Counted from the stretch's first letter, positions 37,574 to 48,968 are shown. The stretch is 64,000 bases of DNA from Lyngbya confervoides BDU141951 (GCF_000817775.3 NZ_JTHE03000005.1:33364-97363); one strand, 5' to 3'. Translations and numbers: made by a program. Notes: generated by a model not told the origin, from the letters alone.

Positions 37574-38803
37574 TTATTTGAGGATTTTAGAAACCACGCC
37601 CGCACCGATCGTGCGGCCTCCCTCGCGGATGGCAAAGCGCATTCCCTGCTCAATGGCAATCGGGTTAATGAGCTGTACGGTCATCTTAATACGATCGCCG
37701 GGCATCACCATTTCTGCTTCGCTGCCATCATCTGCCGTAAATTGGCTAATGGTTCCGGTCACATCCGTGGTTCGGACATAGAACTGAGGACGGTAGCCAG
37801 AGAAGAATGGAGTGTGGCGACCCCCTTCATCTTTTTTGAGCACATAGACCTCAGACTCAAACTCAGTGTGAGGCGTGATGCTTCCGGGCTTCGCCAGCAC
37901 CATCCCGCGCTCGATATCTTCCTTCTGAATACCCCGAAGGAGAATTCCAGCATTGTCTCCTGCCATCCCTTCATCCAGAGACTTCTTGAACATTTCAATG
38001 CCAGTAACGGTGCTCTTGCGGGTATCGCGGATACCGACAATTTCAACTTCGTCAGAAACCTTGACCACCCCCCGTTCAATCCGACCTGTGGCAACAGTTC
38101 CACGACCAGTAATCGAGAACACGTCCTCAACCGCCATCAGAAAAGGCTTATCTACATCCCGCTCAGGTGTCGGAATATAGGCATCCACCTCATCCATCAG
38201 GGAGAGAATTTTGTCAACCCACTCGTTGTCGCCCCGGTTCAAGGTGGCATTTTCCGCTAGCGCTTCAACGGCCAACAGTGCCGAACCCGCGACGATGGGA
38301 ATGTCATCACCTGGAAAATCATAGCTGCTTAACAGCTCACGAATTTCTAGCTCAACAAGCTCAAGCAGTTCCTCATCATCGACTTGATCTTGCTTGTTCA
38401 TGAACACGACGATGTTGGGAACACCCACCTGCTTTGCCAGCAAGATGTGCTCCCGAGTTTGGGGCATCGGACCATCCGCAGCAGAGACCACGAGAATAGC
38501 ACCGTCCATTTGAGCTGCGCCGGTAATCATATTCTTCACGTAGTCGGCGTGACCGGGACAGTCAACGTGAGCATAGTGACGAGTCTCAGTCTCATACTCA
38601 ACGTGAGCAGTATTAATGGTGATACCGCGCGCTTTTTCTTCGGGAGCCGCATCAATTTCGTCATACTTACGAGCCTCAGCTTTGCCTTGGGCCGCCAAGG
38701 ACATCGTAATTGCCGCTGTCAAAGTGGTTTTACCATGGTCAACGTGACCGATGGTACCGATATTAACGTGGGGTTTATTCCGTTCAAATTTTGCACGTGC
38801 CAT
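37574..38803 (-). CDS. tuf: elongation factor Tu
   Basis: A 409-residue translational GTPase of the usual cyanobacterial length. It delivers aminoacyl-tRNA to the ribosomal A site. G-motifs: GHVDHGKT (G1), DCPGHADY (G3), NKQD (G4) and GSAL (G5); [14 protein letters not shown] starts the protein. GAGGAA lies 10 nt ahead of the ATG. It lies 23 bp downstream of fusA and is followed by a terminator. Confidence 0.98.
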   Translation of the reverse strand: MARAKFERNKPHVNIGTIGHVDHGKTTLTAAITMSLAAQGKAEARKYDEIDAAPEEKARGITINTAHVEYETETRHYAHVDCPGHADYVKNMITGAAQMDGAILVVSAADGPMPQTREHILLAKQVGVPNIVVFMNKQDQVDDEELLELVELEIRELLSSYDFPGDDIPIVAGSALLAVEALAENATLNRGDNEWVDKILSLMDEVDAYIPTPERDVDKPFLMAVEDVFSITGRGTVATGRIERGVVKVSDEVEIVGIRDTRKSTVTGIEMFKKSLDEGMAGDNAGILLRGIQKEDIERGMVLAKPGSITPHTEFESEVYVLKKDEGGRHTPFFSGYRPQFYVRTTDVTGTISQFTADDGSEAEMVMPGDRIKMTVQLINPIAIEQGMRFAIREGGRTIGAGVVSKILK

Positions 38804-38826
38804 GGATCAAGAATTCCTCTTTGAAT

Positions 38827-40902
38827 TTATGCGTTCCCTTTGTTTTTTGCGATGATTGGTTCAGCCACACTGCGAGGAACCTCATCGTAATGGCTGAACT
38901 CCATAGAGAATATGCCACGGCCCTGGGTCATGGACCGAACGTCCGTTGCATATCCAAACATGGTGGCTAAGGGGACATGAGTGGTCACCTTAGCGATTCC
39001 CTGCTCCACGACTTGGCCTTCAATATGGCCGCGACGGGAGATCAGGTCTCCCATGACGCTCCCGAGAAACTCCTCAGGAACTTCTACCTCGACCTTCATC
39101 TTCGGCTCGAGTAGGACAGGAGAAGCTTTCATGACTCCATCTTTTAAGGCCATGGAGCCAGCAATCTTAAAGGCCATTTCAGAGGAGTCCACATCATGAT
39201 AAGACCCATCAACGAGGGTTACCTTGATATCAATTAAAGGATAACCCGCTAGGACACCAGTCTCGCAAGACTCTTTAATGCCCTGTTCAGCCGGACCAAT
39301 AAACTCCTTTGGAATGGTGCCACCGACAATTTTAGACACAAACTCAAAGCCGCTGCCGGGATCACCGGGCTTGAGTTCCAGGACAACATGGCCATATTGT
39401 CCCTTTCCTCCGCTTTGACGAATAAACTTGCCCTCAGCCTGGGTGGGCTTCCGAATTGTCTCACGATATGCCACTTGGGGAGCACCAACGTTGGCCTCCA
39501 CCTTAAACTCACGCAGCATACGATCGACCAGAATTTCCAGATGCAGCTCTCCCATCCCGGCAATGACCGTTTGATTGGTTTCAGGATTGACGCTGACTCG
39601 AAAGGTTGGATCCTCCTCCGAGAGGGACTGCAGGGCTTTGGCAAGCTTCTCCATGTCCTGTTTTGTTTTGGGCTCCACCGCAACTGAAATTACCGGTTCA
39701 GGAATATAGAGCGACTCTAGCAACACCGGGTCAGACTCCTCGCAGAGGGTATCCCCGGTAAAGGTGTCCTTAAGACCTAGGGCCGCGCCTAAATCACCAG
39801 CGCGCAGTTCGTCTACCTCAATTCGCTCATCGGCCTTCAGAATAATCAGACGAGAAATACGCTCCTTCTTCTGCTTAGTAGAGTTGAGAATATAGCTGCC
39901 TTTTCTTAGAATTCCGGAGTAAACCCGCAAAAAGGTTAGCCGACCGTAGGGATCGGACATAATCTTGAAGGCAAGGGCTGAAAACGGTTCTTGATCATCT
40001 GCATGTCGTTCCACGGTCGAGCCATCGGGACGCTCACCCTGGATTGCAGGCACATCAATGGGGGCCGGAAGATAGTCAATGACGGCATCCAGTAGCAGCT
40101 GTACGCCCTTGTTTTTAAAGGCAGATCCACAGAGCATCGGCACAAGGGTGCCGGCAATGGTCCCCTTGCGCAACGCCTGACGGATTTCAGCTTCGCTTAG
40201 AGGTTCGCCGTCCAGATATTTTTCCACTAAGGCGTCATCGGTTTCAGCTACAGCCTCTATGAGCTTGGTGCGAAACTCCTGAGCATGATCGAGCAGATCG
40301 GCGGGAATATCTGTTTCTTGAATATCCGTTCCAAGGTCATTTCCATAAAGGATGGCCTTCATTTTGACAAGGTCAATGACGCCGGAGAACTCATCTTCAC
40401 TCCCAATGGGTAACTGCAGCGGCACCGCGTTGGCTTGGAGTCGCTCGGTGATCTGCCCATACACTCGGAAAAAGTCTGCCCCGGTTCGATCCATCTTGTT
40501 GACAAAAACAATGCGAGGCACTTGGTAACGATTGGCCTGTCGCCACACGGTTTCTGACTGGGGTTGTACGCCTCCCACAGAGCAAAAGACCGCGATCACA
40601 CCATCTAGAACCCGCATGGAGCGCTCCACTTCTATGGTGAAGTCCACATGACCTGGGGTATCAATAATGTTGATTTGATGATTTTTCCAACTGGTCGTAA
40701 TTGCAGCGGCGGTAATGGTAATGCCCCGCTCACGCTCCTGCGCCATCCAGTCGGTGACGGTATTCCCATCGTGCACTTCGCCAATCTTATGAACCAGCCC
40801 AGAGTAAAAAAGAATACGCTCAGTAGTCGTTGTTTTTCCGGCATCAATATGAGCCGCAATTCCTATATTGCGGACATATTCAAGCGGTGTGGAACGGGCC
40901 AC
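38827..40902 (-). CDS. fusA: elongation factor G
   Basis: A 691-residue ribosomal translocase. GTPase motifs [15 protein letters not shown] and NKMD are present near residues 17, 81 and 135. Domains III-V follow, with MGELHLEI and the [16 protein letters not shown] segment of domain IV. The start is GTG at 40902 with a full AAGGAGGT Shine-Dalgarno 4 nt upstream, which decides it. It lies in the str operon after rpsG (62 bp). Confidence 0.98.
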   Translation of the reverse strand: MARSTPLEYVRNIGIAAHIDAGKTTTTERILFYSGLVHKIGEVHDGNTVTDWMAQERERGITITAAAITTSWKNHQINIIDTPGHVDFTIEVERSMRVLDGVIAVFCSVGGVQPQSETVWRQANRYQVPRIVFVNKMDRTGADFFRVYGQITERLQANAVPLQLPIGSEDEFSGVIDLVKMKAILYGNDLGTDIQETDIPADLLDHAQEFRTKLIEAVAETDDALVEKYLDGEPLSEAEIRQALRKGTIAGTLVPMLCGSAFKNKGVQLLLDAVIDYLPAPIDVPAIQGERPDGSTVERHADDQEPFSALAFKIMSDPYGRLTFLRVYSGILRKGSYILNSTKQKKERISRLIILKADERIEVDELRAGDLGAALGLKDTFTGDTLCEESDPVLLESLYIPEPVISVAVEPKTKQDMEKLAKALQSLSEEDPTFRVSVNPETNQTVIAGMGELHLEILVDRMLREFKVEANVGAPQVAYRETIRKPTQAEGKFIRQSGGKGQYGHVVLELKPGDPGSGFEFVSKIVGGTIPKEFIGPAEQGIKESCETGVLAGYPLIDIKVTLVDGSYHDVDSSEMAFKIAGSMALKDGVMKASPVLLEPKMKVEVEVPEEFLGSVMGDLISRRGHIEGQVVEQGIAKVTTHVPLATMFGYATDVRSMTQGRGIFSMEFSHYDEVPRSVAEPIIAKNKGNA

Positions 40903-40964
40903 AATTACCTCCTTGACAGCAGCATATTGCGAGCTAACTAAAATCTTCTCAACTGTTCAGATGC

Positions 40965-41435
40965 TTAGTAGCGATAGTGAGCAAATGCCTTATTTGCTTC
41001 AGCCATGCGGTGGGTTTCCTCCCGCTTGCGGATCGAGCCTCCAGTTTCGTTAGCAGCATCCATTAGCTCGTTGGCTAGCTTGCTAATCATGGACTTGCCA
41101 GAACGCTGCCGCGCAAACTGAATAATCCAGCGCAGCGCCAGTGCAATGCCTCGATCGGTTCTGACTTCCATGGGAACTTGGTAGGTGGCGCCGCCAACGC
41201 GACGAGCCTTGACTTCCACCAGCGGAGTTGCATTTCTCACCGCTTGCTCAAACACCTCCAGGGGAGGCTGCCCGGTTCGATCTTCAATAATCTTGAACGA
41301 GCCATACAAAATGCGAGTTGCCAAGGATTTTTTCCCGCTTTTCATCAGTCGTCGAATGGTCATGCTAACCAGACGACTGTTGTAGACCGGATCTGGAGGG
41401 ACAGGACGTTTTTGAATTCGAGCACGACGAGACAT
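40965..41435 (-). CDS. rpsG: 30S ribosomal protein S7
   Basis: A 156-residue S7, starting [20 protein letters not shown] and ending [13 protein letters not shown]. It binds the 3' major domain of 16S rRNA and nucleates the 30S head; S7 is also the translational repressor of str operons in some bacteria. The leader of 188 bp between rpsL and rpsG could hold such a site, but I cannot identify it. Confidence 0.98.
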   Translation of the reverse strand: MSRRARIQKRPVPPDPVYNSRLVSMTIRRLMKSGKKSLATRILYGSFKIIEDRTGQPPLEVFEQAVRNATPLVEVKARRVGGATYQVPMEVRTDRGIALALRWIIQFARQRSGKSMISKLANELMDAANETGGSIRKREETHRMAEANKAFAHYRY

Positions 41436-41623
41436 AGAAATTCTTCCCTTACTGTGTTATTGATGGATGGGTGTAAACGGGGTAGCAATTAATGATTCAG
41501 TAGCTCAGCTCTCACATCATTCACAAGGCCTGACAGTACACGCCTAACACCACAGACCTCACGACCACAATTCAGCAACGCTTAAGGAATGATGAGCAAG
41601 ACTGGACCCTCATGTTTGGCACG

Positions 41624-41998
41624 TTACGCCTTTGGCTTTTTCGCCCCGTACTTCGAACGACCCTGTCGACGGTCTTTAACACCAGCGGTGTCCAGGGTTC
41701 CACGGATGATGTGGTAGCGAACGCCAGGTAGATCCTTAACCCGACCTCCGCGGATCATGACCACCGAATGCTCCTGTAGGTTGTGACCAATCCCAGGAAT
41801 ATAGGCTGTCACCTCAAATCCTGATGTAAGACGAACCCGGGCAACTTTCCTCAGGGCTGAATTGGGCTTCTTTGGGGTGGTGGTGTATACCCTGGTACAA
41901 ACCCCGCGACGCTGGGGGCAACTCTTGAGTGCTGGTGACTTCGTCTTTTTCTGAGCGCTACTTCTTTCGTTGCGGATCAGTTGCTGAATAGTGGGCAT
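41624..41998 (-). CDS. rpsL: 30S ribosomal protein S12
   Basis: A 124-residue S12 at the decoding centre, with [19 protein letters not shown] and the [17 protein letters not shown] loop. The Lys in TPKKPNSA and the Lys in GRVKDLPG are the positions where streptomycin-resistance substitutions occur in other bacteria; both are wild-type here. It is first in the str operon, with 261 bp upstream to the ybaB stop presumably containing the promoter. Confidence 0.98.
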   Translation of the reverse strand: MPTIQQLIRNERSSAQKKTKSPALKSCPQRRGVCTRVYTTTPKKPNSALRKVARVRLTSGFEVTAYIPGIGHNLQEHSVVMIRGGRVKDLPGVRYHIIRGTLDTAGVKDRRQGRSKYGAKKPKA

Positions 41999-42259
41999 GG
42001 ATGGGTTGGAATCTATTTACACAAATCCTAATCATACCGATAGGTGGCGATCGCTGTCAACGACTCTCCAGGCTCGGATGAAAAAGCATGTGGCACAATT
42101 CACTCAAGGCTATTTGGATCACCCGTGAAGCATCGCGCCCTAGAAGGATTTCAATTTTAGAGCTTAAGGGTGGTGCCAGCACTTTGCCGCAAAAGCCTAA
42201 GGCGCACAAAGTCTAAGCTGCAGCAGTAAAAGTGCGTTGAGTTCCAACCGGTAGCCCGT

Positions 42260-42610
42260 TTATCCCCCGAGACCAGGAAGGTTCAGGCCATCCGTGAGCG
42301 CTTCCATGCGTTCGCGCATGGTTGAAGTGGACTGGACGTAAGCATCTTTCATGGCCGCAGACACCAGATCGGACAAAACTTCCAATCCTTCGTCATAGGC
42401 TTCTTGGGTAATCTCGACCCGAAGTGGTTCCTGGTTGCCGCTCATGACAACCTTAACCAGCCCGCCGCCCGCCTGACCGGCAATTTCCATTTTTTCCAGG
42501 TCTTCCTGAAGCTGCTTTGCCCCCTCTTGAACCTGCTGTGCTTTCTTCATGGCTTCGGCTAGCTCTTTCATTTTGCCGAGTCCAAAACCAAATCCTTGTC
42601 CTTGTCCCAT
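42260..42610 (-). CDS. ybaB: YbaB/EbfC nucleoid-associated protein
   Basis: A 116-residue DNA-binding protein of the YbaB/EbfC family. [21 protein letters not shown] begins the N-terminal helix, [21 protein letters not shown] is the central beta-sheet, and [13 protein letters not shown] ends the protein. The family forms homodimers that bind DNA non-specifically or with weak motif preference. The ATG at 42610 matches the family; the in-frame extension to 42739 does not. It sits downstream of murB on the same strand, spacing 286 bp. Confidence 0.93.
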   Translation of the reverse strand: MGQGQGFGFGLGKMKELAEAMKKAQQVQEGAKQLQEDLEKMEIAGQAGGGLVKVVMSGNQEPLRVEITQEAYDEGLEVLSDLVSAAMKDAYVQSTSTMRERMEALTDGLNLPGLGG

Positions 42611-42896
42611 GTTTTTTTGCCGATAAGTATTCGCTAAATGATTTGTAAGAGAGTGGAAACTGAGGGTTAGCTTGGGATTTAGAACCCTGCTGCGATCGCG
42701 GAGAGCGGCTAGGAGGTATACAACAGGGGATGCCCCCATGCGCCGATCCTGAATGGTTTGAATTCAGGGTGCCCGAACTTCAGGATTTCTAAACCTCAAA
42801 GTTTTCTGAGCTTCAGGGATCACCATAGCAGTTGCCTGACCTGAGTGTGACAGAATCTCTCAGAAAAGCAAACCACCCTGGGGCTGATGGCTGATT

Positions 42897-43829
42897 TTAC
42901 ACCAGGGAGGAGGGAAACTCCCCCAACATTTTAACTTCCGGATGCAGTTTAAGCCCCCACTGTCGATCAATCACCTCTTGAATATAGTGAATGAGCTGAT
43001 AAATATCCCTGGCTGACGCCTCCCCCAGGTTAAGGATAAAGTTAGCGTGTTTTTCGGAAATTTGGGCACCGCCCAATTGATAGCCCTTCAGTCCCGACTG
43101 TTCAATGAGCCACCCAGCGGATTGGGGTTGGGGATTGCGAAACACACTGCCGCAGCTTGGCCAGTCATAGGGTTGGGTGGTTAGCCGGTGGTCCCGATGG
43201 GCCTGGGTCTGCTGAAGGACCGATTGGGGATCATGGCCTGGATGGAGTCGAAAGACGGCTTTAACCACCAGCTGGGGATGCGTCTGCAAAATCGACGAGC
43301 GGTAATGGTAGTGCAGCTGGGAATTTGAGAGAATTTGGATGTTGCCATCCCCGGTTAAGATGTGGACTTCTTCGAGATTGTCAGCAACGCAACCCCCATG
43401 CGCCCCTGCATTCATGACGACGGCTCCACCAATCGTCCCTGGAATGCCCACTGCCCACTCAAAGCCTGAGCAGCCTTGCTGGGCAGCTTGGGTCGACAGT
43501 CGCGGGATGGTTTTACCTGCCTCTGCAATCATCAGGCCCGTATTGGGATCGATGCTGTGGGCCTTGAGATGCTTCGTGATCATGACAAGCCCCGGCAAAC
43601 CGTGATCGCTAATTAACAAATTAGAGCCAGCACCGAGAAAGGTGATCGGCATCTTTTGATCCAAAGCCCATTGATACACCTCTTGGAGCTGGTCGAGGGT
43701 ATGGGGCTGGGTCAACCAATCCGCTGGCCCTCCCACACGAAAGGAGGTGTAGGGGGCTAGCGCAACGTTGGATTCCAGAAGAACACCGCTATCAGGAAGC
43801 GTAATCACATTGGATGCAGGGGCTTGCAT
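42897..43829 (-). CDS. murB: UDP-N-acetylenolpyruvoylglucosamine reductase
   Basis: A 310-residue FAD enzyme reducing UDP-GlcNAc-enolpyruvate to UDP-MurNAc. Landmarks are YTSFRVGGPADWL, the FAD-binding LGAGSNLLISDHG, GIPGTIGGAVVMNAGAHGG and SCGSVFRNP with the catalytic Ser, ending HPEVKMLG. The compact form lacks the E. coli-type extension (type II MurB). It starts 5 bp after the murC stop, so the two are co-transcribed; the pair makes and ligates UDP-MurNAc. Confidence 0.96.
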   Translation of the reverse strand: MQAPASNVITLPDSGVLLESNVALAPYTSFRVGGPADWLTQPHTLDQLQEVYQWALDQKMPITFLGAGSNLLISDHGLPGLVMITKHLKAHSIDPNTGLMIAEAGKTIPRLSTQAAQQGCSGFEWAVGIPGTIGGAVVMNAGAHGGCVADNLEEVHILTGDGNIQILSNSQLHYHYRSSILQTHPQLVVKAVFRLHPGHDPQSVLQQTQAHRDHRLTTQPYDWPSCGSVFRNPQPQSAGWLIEQSGLKGYQLGGAQISEKHANFILNLGEASARDIYQLIHYIQEVIDRQWGLKLHPEVKMLGEFPSSLV

Positions 43830-43834
43830 GAACC

Positions 43835-45277
43835 TTAGAGATGAACAGCAGAGGAGAGGTGAGATGGATTGTCAAAAACATCCAAAAGACCGGGTATGAC
43901 AGAATTCAAATTGCCGGCTCCTAGAAAGAGAATTAAATCGCCCGGTTCCGCATGATTGGCGAGATACTCTGTAACATCTTCCAGGCGAGCTTGGTAGATG
44001 ACATTGGGATGCTGTTGGGAGATAGCATGATGAATATCAGCGGGAGTAATGCCGACGGTGTTAGGTTCTCCAGCGCTGTAGACATCGGTGACGATCACTT
44101 GATCGGCATCTTGAAAGGATTGGCTAAACTGTTCCAAAAATGTGTAAATTCGGCTATATCGGTGGGGCTGAAACACCGCAATAACCCGCTTCCATTGATC
44201 AGTGTGGGTGACCTGTAGCCTGGCTGAGGCCAGAGTTGCGGCAACTTCGCTGGGATGATGGGCGTAATCATCAACTAAACGAATGCCCCCAGCCTCTCCC
44301 CGAATTTCAAACCTGCGCTTGGCCCCTCCAAAACTGGTCAGACCGGCTGTGATCTTCTCAAAGTTAACGCCACACTGCCGTGCAATGGCAACCCCTGCCA
44401 GGGCGTTGGCCAAATTGTGCTGTCCTAATAATGGGACCTGAATGTATCCAAGGGGCTGACCCTGTTCCCATACCTGAGCAGAGGTTCCCTGGGCATTAAA
44501 GGTAACGTCGGTCACGGTGTAGTCTGCACCAAAGTCCGGATTCAGGCCGTAGGTGAGAAAGGAATGATGAGGATACTGGGGCAAAAGGCGATCGCGAATG
44601 CGTTCGCAGTCGAGACAAACCAGTGTGGTGTGGGATCGTTCGACTAGTGCTTGGAAGGTCTCGATCACCTCCTCAAGAGATTGGTAGTGGTCTGGATGAT
44701 CGAGTTCGATATTTGTAATGACACTCAACCAGGGCTGAAACTTAACCAGCGATCCGTCAGATTCGTCAGCTTCGGCTACCAAAAATGGGCCGTGGCCGCT
44801 GCGAGCATTGCCGCCCCATGTACCCACCTCACCACCGATGATCACGGTGGGGTCAAGGTCTGCCTTGACCAGAAGATGACCAATGATGCTGCTTGTGGTG
44901 GTTTTTCCATGGGTGCCAGCCACTGCAATACTGCGGCTAGCCGCCTTGATAAATGCGGCTAATAGGTCGGATCGATGAAACATCGAATAGTTCCGGGCAA
45001 CGGCGGCTTGATATTCCAGGTTAGTGGCTTTAATGGCCGTCGAGCAGATAATTTGGGGGGACAGGTCCCGAAAGTGATCCAGGTTTTCGGCCACTTGGGA
45101 CTGAAAAATTTGAATGCCCAGGGTCTCCAACTGTTGAGTGACTCGATTTTCTCGAACATCGGATCCGGACACAGGAATGCCCCGCTGCGCCAAAATATAG
45201 GCGAGCGCAGACATTCCTATCCCACCAATGCCGACGAAATGAAAGGGGCGGCCGTCCAATTTGACCGTCTTTTCCAT
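43835..45277 (-). CDS. murC: UDP-N-acetylmuramate--L-alanine ligase
   Basis: A 480-residue Mur ligase adding the first amino acid to UDP-MurNAc. The N-terminal Rossmann signature is HFVGIGGIGMSALAYIL, the ATP-binding P-loop AGTHGKTTTSSIIGHLL, then NIELDHPDHYQSLEE and the C-terminal DYAHHPSEVAATL. The ATG at 45277 was chosen over a GTG at 45292 which adds five residues. It is immediately upstream of murB on the same strand, forming a murC-murB operon. Confidence 0.96.
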   Translation of the reverse strand: MEKTVKLDGRPFHFVGIGGIGMSALAYILAQRGIPVSGSDVRENRVTQQLETLGIQIFQSQVAENLDHFRDLSPQIICSTAIKATNLEYQAAVARNYSMFHRSDLLAAFIKAASRSIAVAGTHGKTTTSSIIGHLLVKADLDPTVIIGGEVGTWGGNARSGHGPFLVAEADESDGSLVKFQPWLSVITNIELDHPDHYQSLEEVIETFQALVERSHTTLVCLDCERIRDRLLPQYPHHSFLTYGLNPDFGADYTVTDVTFNAQGTSAQVWEQGQPLGYIQVPLLGQHNLANALAGVAIARQCGVNFEKITAGLTSFGGAKRRFEIRGEAGGIRLVDDYAHHPSEVAATLASARLQVTHTDQWKRVIAVFQPHRYSRIYTFLEQFSQSFQDADQVIVTDVYSAGEPNTVGITPADIHHAISQQHPNVIYQARLEDVTEYLANHAEPGDLILFLGAGNLNSVIPGLLDVFDNPSHLSSAVHL

Positions 45278-45292
45278 GCTATGCTCTGCCAC

Positions 45293-45728
45293 TGCAACTG
45301 AAACCGCTTTTCTACACGCGACATCATATCAGGAAGCTTTCCGTTCGACACAACAATCCACCCGCTTTAGGAGCCATGCAGATCCCAACAAAGCGCTTCG
45401 GACGAAAAGCCTCTGTACAATCTGTGTCTCTAGCACAGATCCCCTAGCAAGGCCAAGGGCCCCAGGCGGGCCACAAGATTTCCCCCAGGAATGGCTGATC
45501 CTAGCTGAGACTGTTGAAATGAATTTTAATTTGGTAGGATAAGCACCAATTCATGTTCACTTGCTCTCACGGTAAGCAGAATTTACCGGTGGTTTCACTG
45601 AAATCCTGCGTTTTTTAAGGATGAAGCCCCATCGTTGATCTCTCAAAATGTCCAAGGGGCAGAGGAGGGTAAATGGGGCCGATAATGTCTTTCTGGTTTG
45701 TCTCTATGATTTAGTGAAGGAAACCGCA
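45293..45728. other. divergent intergenic region murC / beta-lactamase-like gene
   Basis: 436 bp without a supportable gene. An open frame continues upstream of the beta-lactamase-like gene to 45648 but is not family-like. No strong hairpin terminator, tRNA or repeat was found. Promoters for both divergent genes must lie here; I do not assign boxes. Confidence 0.4.
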
Positions 45729-47090
45729 GTGTCTAACAGCCCTGACAATCATCAATATTTACGCAGGCGTCGTCGACTCGTTAAACGCCAGGGTCGGTCC
45801 GCGACAACCGAGGCTGAGAAACTGCGGACAGAGCGTTTGAAGCGATTTAACAAGCGTCGAGCTGCTCTACAGCGTCGACAGCTTAAATCTCGCCACGGGC
45901 GACCGTCAGTTCGCAGCGCGGCCTCCGCCCAACCGCGCTCGGCGGTCTTGATGGGAGCTGCGCAACCCCGGCGTCCTCGGCGCCCTGTAGAGCATCGTCG
46001 TTCAAGCTACCAAGGCAACCGATCTGCGAAACCTGCTCGTCCGATGCCGCGATCGCGCCGAGGGAGCCATCGTCTCGGACCGCTGCATCTCCTGCGACTG
46101 TTGCTCTCTGGTCTGGGAGTGGCCTTGCTTGCGGGAACGGCCATTGCAATTTTTCATCCTGAAACTGAGCCAGTGATGACTCAGGCTGAGTTTGGGGCCG
46201 TACAATCCCTCTCCCAGGGGGAAGCTCCGGCGGGGCAAGCTCAAGGTCAACAGGAGAATACAGCTGAGACAATGCCCCAGGTCAGCTTTGAAGCTCCGGG
46301 CAAAGAGCTGCGTCAGGTTAAACAAGAAGTGGAGGCTCTGGCCCAAGCTCAGGAGGGATTAGAGACCGGGCTGTTTTTCCTAAACCCGGAAACACAAGAG
46401 TACTTGTCAATTCGGGGAAGCGAGGCCTTCCCAGCGGCCAGCACGATTAAGTTGCCCATCTTGATTGCTTTTTTTCAAGAGGTGGATGCTGGGAGGGTGA
46501 AACTTGATGAGCAGCTGGTGATGCGGGAAGACTTAAAGGTTGGGGAAGCCGGATCGATGCAGTATAGCGAGGTGGGGTCAAAATATAGTGCCCTGGAGAC
46601 GGCCGACATGATGATTACCATTAGCGATAACACCGCCACCAATATGATCATGGATCGCCTGGGAGGCAACCAGGTTCTCAATGAGCGATTTAAGTCTTGG
46701 GGCCTAGAGCAAACCCGCATTAATCAGCCCCTGCCAGATCTAGAGGGCACAAATACAATTAGCCCTAAAGACTTAGCGATCTTGATGATGAAAGTAAGTC
46801 AGGGGGACATTCTGACGGCCCACAGCCGCGATCGCGCCCTGGAGATCCTGCGCAATACGGTGACCGACACCCTGCTGCCCCAGGGACTTGAACCAGGGGC
46901 ACAAATTGCTCATAAAACTGGCGATATTGGATCGGCGGTGGGAGATGCAGGACTGATTGATATGCCCAATGGGCAACGCTATGTGGCTGGCATCATGGTA
47001 AAGCGCCCTCACAATGACCCCCGCGCCCAGGAACTGATCCGAAATATTTCTCGCCTGACCTATCAAGCCTTTAGCAAAACTCAGCCTTGA
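45729..47090 (+). CDS. class A beta-lactamase-like serine hydrolase with basic N-terminal tail
   Basis: A 453-residue membrane-anchored protein. Residues 1-118 are strongly basic and Gln/Arg-rich (cytoplasmic). A TM segment spans about 121-141. A linker leads to a serine beta-lactamase/transpeptidase fold from about 200: SxxK is Ser238-Thr-Ile-Lys241, SDN is 299-301 (ISDNTATN) and KTG is 396-398 (HKTGDIG). Glu339 in DLEGTN is in the omega-loop region. Cyanobacterial homologues are widely annotated as serine hydrolases or class A beta-lactamases; a peptidoglycan role is as likely as antibiotic hydrolysis. The start is GTG at 45729 with GAAGGA 8 nt upstream. It is divergent from murC. Confidence 0.82.
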   Translation: MSNSPDNHQYLRRRRRLVKRQGRSATTEAEKLRTERLKRFNKRRAALQRRQLKSRHGRPSVRSAASAQPRSAVLMGAAQPRRPRRPVEHRRSSYQGNRSAKPARPMPRSRRGSHRLGPLHLLRLLLSGLGVALLAGTAIAIFHPETEPVMTQAEFGAVQSLSQGEAPAGQAQGQQENTAETMPQVSFEAPGKELRQVKQEVEALAQAQEGLETGLFFLNPETQEYLSIRGSEAFPAASTIKLPILIAFFQEVDAGRVKLDEQLVMREDLKVGEAGSMQYSEVGSKYSALETADMMITISDNTATNMIMDRLGGNQVLNERFKSWGLEQTRINQPLPDLEGTNTISPKDLAILMMKVSQGDILTAHSRDRALEILRNTVTDTLLPQGLEPGAQIAHKTGDIGSAVGDAGLIDMPNGQRYVAGIMVKRPHNDPRAQELIRNISRLTYQAFSKTQP

Positions 47091-47263
47091 GTCGCCTGAT
47101 CTGGACAGGCATCTTGAAACTGAATTTTTGTCCCTGTGCAGCCAAGACAGGACACAGGTGGGACTACTGGGGTTCCAAAGCTGGAAAAACGAAACCGCTA
47201 CAATGGGGATACTGTTTTGAGCAGCGTGGCGGGTGCGCTGAATGAATCTTCCCCGGTGTGTGA

Positions 47264-48268
47264 ATGCGTTTTATCGATCAAGTCGAAATTAAAGTTCAAG
47301 GCGGCCAAGGGGGAGACGGCATGGTTGCCTTTCGCCGGGAAAAATATGTACCGGCCGGGGGGCCGGCCGGGGGGAACGGTGGCCCTGGCGGGTCAGTCAT
47401 CCTGCAAGCCAATCCCGAACTGCAAACTCTACTAGATTTTCAGTATATTCACGTCTTTCAAGCTGAAAATGGTCAGCGAGGCGGCCCGAAAAATCGGACT
47501 GGGGCGGCGGGCTTAGACCGCTGCGTAGAGGTTCCCTGTGGAACATCGGTCTATGATGCCCTCTCTGGTCAGCTGCTGGGGGACTTAACCCAGCCGGGAC
47601 AAACCCTATTGGTGGCCGCTGGAGGAAAAGGCGGGCTAGGGAATAAACATTTCCTGAGCAATCGCAATCGCGCCCCGGAGCATGCCTTACCCGGCTTGCC
47701 GGGGGAAGAGCGACTCCTGCGTCTAGAACTCAAGCTTCTGGCTGATGTGGGAATCATTGGTTTGCCAAATGCTGGGAAGTCCACGCTGATTTCGGTTCTC
47801 TCCGCCGCCCGACCAAAGATTGCTGACTACCCGTTTACAACCTTGATTCCTAATTTAGGAGTGGTTGCTCATCCTAGCGGCGATGGGGTCGTGTTCGCGG
47901 ATATTCCAGGGTTGATTGAGGGAGCACATCAAGGCGTGGGATTAGGTCATGATTTCCTGCGCCATATCGAACGAACTCGCCTGTTAATTCATCTCATTGA
48001 TGGCACCAGCGATGCATTTTTGGAACATTACCGCATTATCCAATCGGAGCTGATGGCCCATCCCTCAGATTTATCCGGCAAGCCTCAACTTCTGGTTTTG
48101 AATAAATGTGATGCAATGGATCCGGACTGCTTGCAGCAGCGGGCGGAGTGCTTGGAGCAAGAAACGCAGCAATCGGTTTTGATTATTTCTGCGGTGGCGA
48201 AAATTGGGCTTGATCCACTCCTTCAGCGAGTATGGCAAAATTTAGAGAAAATGCTAGCTCAATCTTGA
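47264..48268 (+). CDS. obgE: GTPase ObgE/CgtA
   Basis: A 334-residue Obg GTPase involved in 50S maturation and stringent-type control. The glycine-rich Obg fold spans 1-158 ([36 protein letters not shown]). The G domain follows with GLPNAGKST (G1), [11 protein letters not shown] (G3) and NKCD (G4). There is no long C-terminal extension. TACAAT about 66 nt upstream (47198-47203) could be a -10 box. Confidence 0.96.
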   Translation: MRFIDQVEIKVQGGQGGDGMVAFRREKYVPAGGPAGGNGGPGGSVILQANPELQTLLDFQYIHVFQAENGQRGGPKNRTGAAGLDRCVEVPCGTSVYDALSGQLLGDLTQPGQTLLVAAGGKGGLGNKHFLSNRNRAPEHALPGLPGEERLLRLELKLLADVGIIGLPNAGKSTLISVLSAARPKIADYPFTTLIPNLGVVAHPSGDGVVFADIPGLIEGAHQGVGLGHDFLRHIERTRLLIHLIDGTSDAFLEHYRIIQSELMAHPSDLSGKPQLLVLNKCDAMDPDCLQQRAECLEQETQQSVLIISAVAKIGLDPLLQRVWQNLEKMLAQS

Positions 48269-48317
48269 AATCGGGAAAACTAATCCTAACGGAAGCCTTC
48301 GAATAGTGATCAAAATC

Positions 48318-48968
48318 ATGGCGGACTTAACGATGACGTTGGATCAAAATAAGCTGTTGCTGATTGATGATGACTCGAATCTGCTGTTGCTCGTCAAGGA
48401 TTACCTGGAACTACGGGGCTATGATGTGATCACCGCCACGAATGGCCTAGAAGCATTGCGCGTCCTAGAAAAGGAGAACCCTCACCTAATTATCTGCGAT
48501 GTCATGATGCCGGAAATGGATGGCCATGCCTTCGTCCGCAAGGTTCGAGATAATCCTCATACCAGCTTTTTACCGTTGATTTTTCTGTCTGCTAAAGGGC
48601 AGACAGAAGACCGAGTTATGGGTCTTAACCATGGAGCGGATGTATACATGGTTAAGCCCTTTGAGCCGGATGAGTTGGTGGCTCAAATTGAGGCATCCCT
48701 GAAGCAGGCATCGCGAATGATGCAGGCTAAGGGACCGGAGGTAGGGCCAGAGGTTTCTATCCACGTTCCCTTCGATGTGGAACTAACGCCTACGGAGAAA
48801 AAGGTTATCCAGCACGTAGCGAAGGGGCTATCGAATCGTGAGATTGCAGCCCAGCTTAGCGTTAGTCAGCGCACCGTTGAAAGTCACGTCAGCAACATGC
48901 TTGGCAAAACGGGGCTGGGTAATCGCACTGAACTAGCCCGTTGGGCCATTGAGCAGCGAATGCTATAG
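48318..48968 (+). CDS. NarL/LuxR-type response regulator (Rre1/Ycf29-like)
   Basis: A 216-residue two-component regulator. The receiver domain spans about 12-125: acidic residues in LLIDDDSN, phospho-acceptor Asp in ICDVMMPEMDG, the switch Ser in FLSAKG and Lys in MVKPFEPDEL. A linker leads to a LuxR-type HTH (about 150-212; LTPTEKKVIQHVAKGLSNREIAAQL, then VSQRTVESHVSNML). The length and composition match the Rre1/Ycf29 branch conserved in cyanobacteria and some plastids, though I cannot confirm this without a search. The ATG at 48318 was preferred over a GTG at 48306. No cognate kinase is adjacent. Confidence 0.85.
   Translation: MADLTMTLDQNKLLLIDDDSNLLLLVKDYLELRGYDVITATNGLEALRVLEKENPHLIICDVMMPEMDGHAFVRKVRDNPHTSFLPLIFLSAKGQTEDRVMGLNHGADVYMVKPFEPDELVAQIEASLKQASRMMQAKGPEVGPEVSIHVPFDVELTPTEKKVIQHVAKGLSNREIAAQLSVSQRTVESHVSNMLGKTGLGNRTELARWAIEQRML

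Noticed and set aside
45293..45728. tRNA or small RNA in the murC / beta-lactamase-like spacer
   Set aside because: No T-loop consensus, cloverleaf or terminator pattern could be read.
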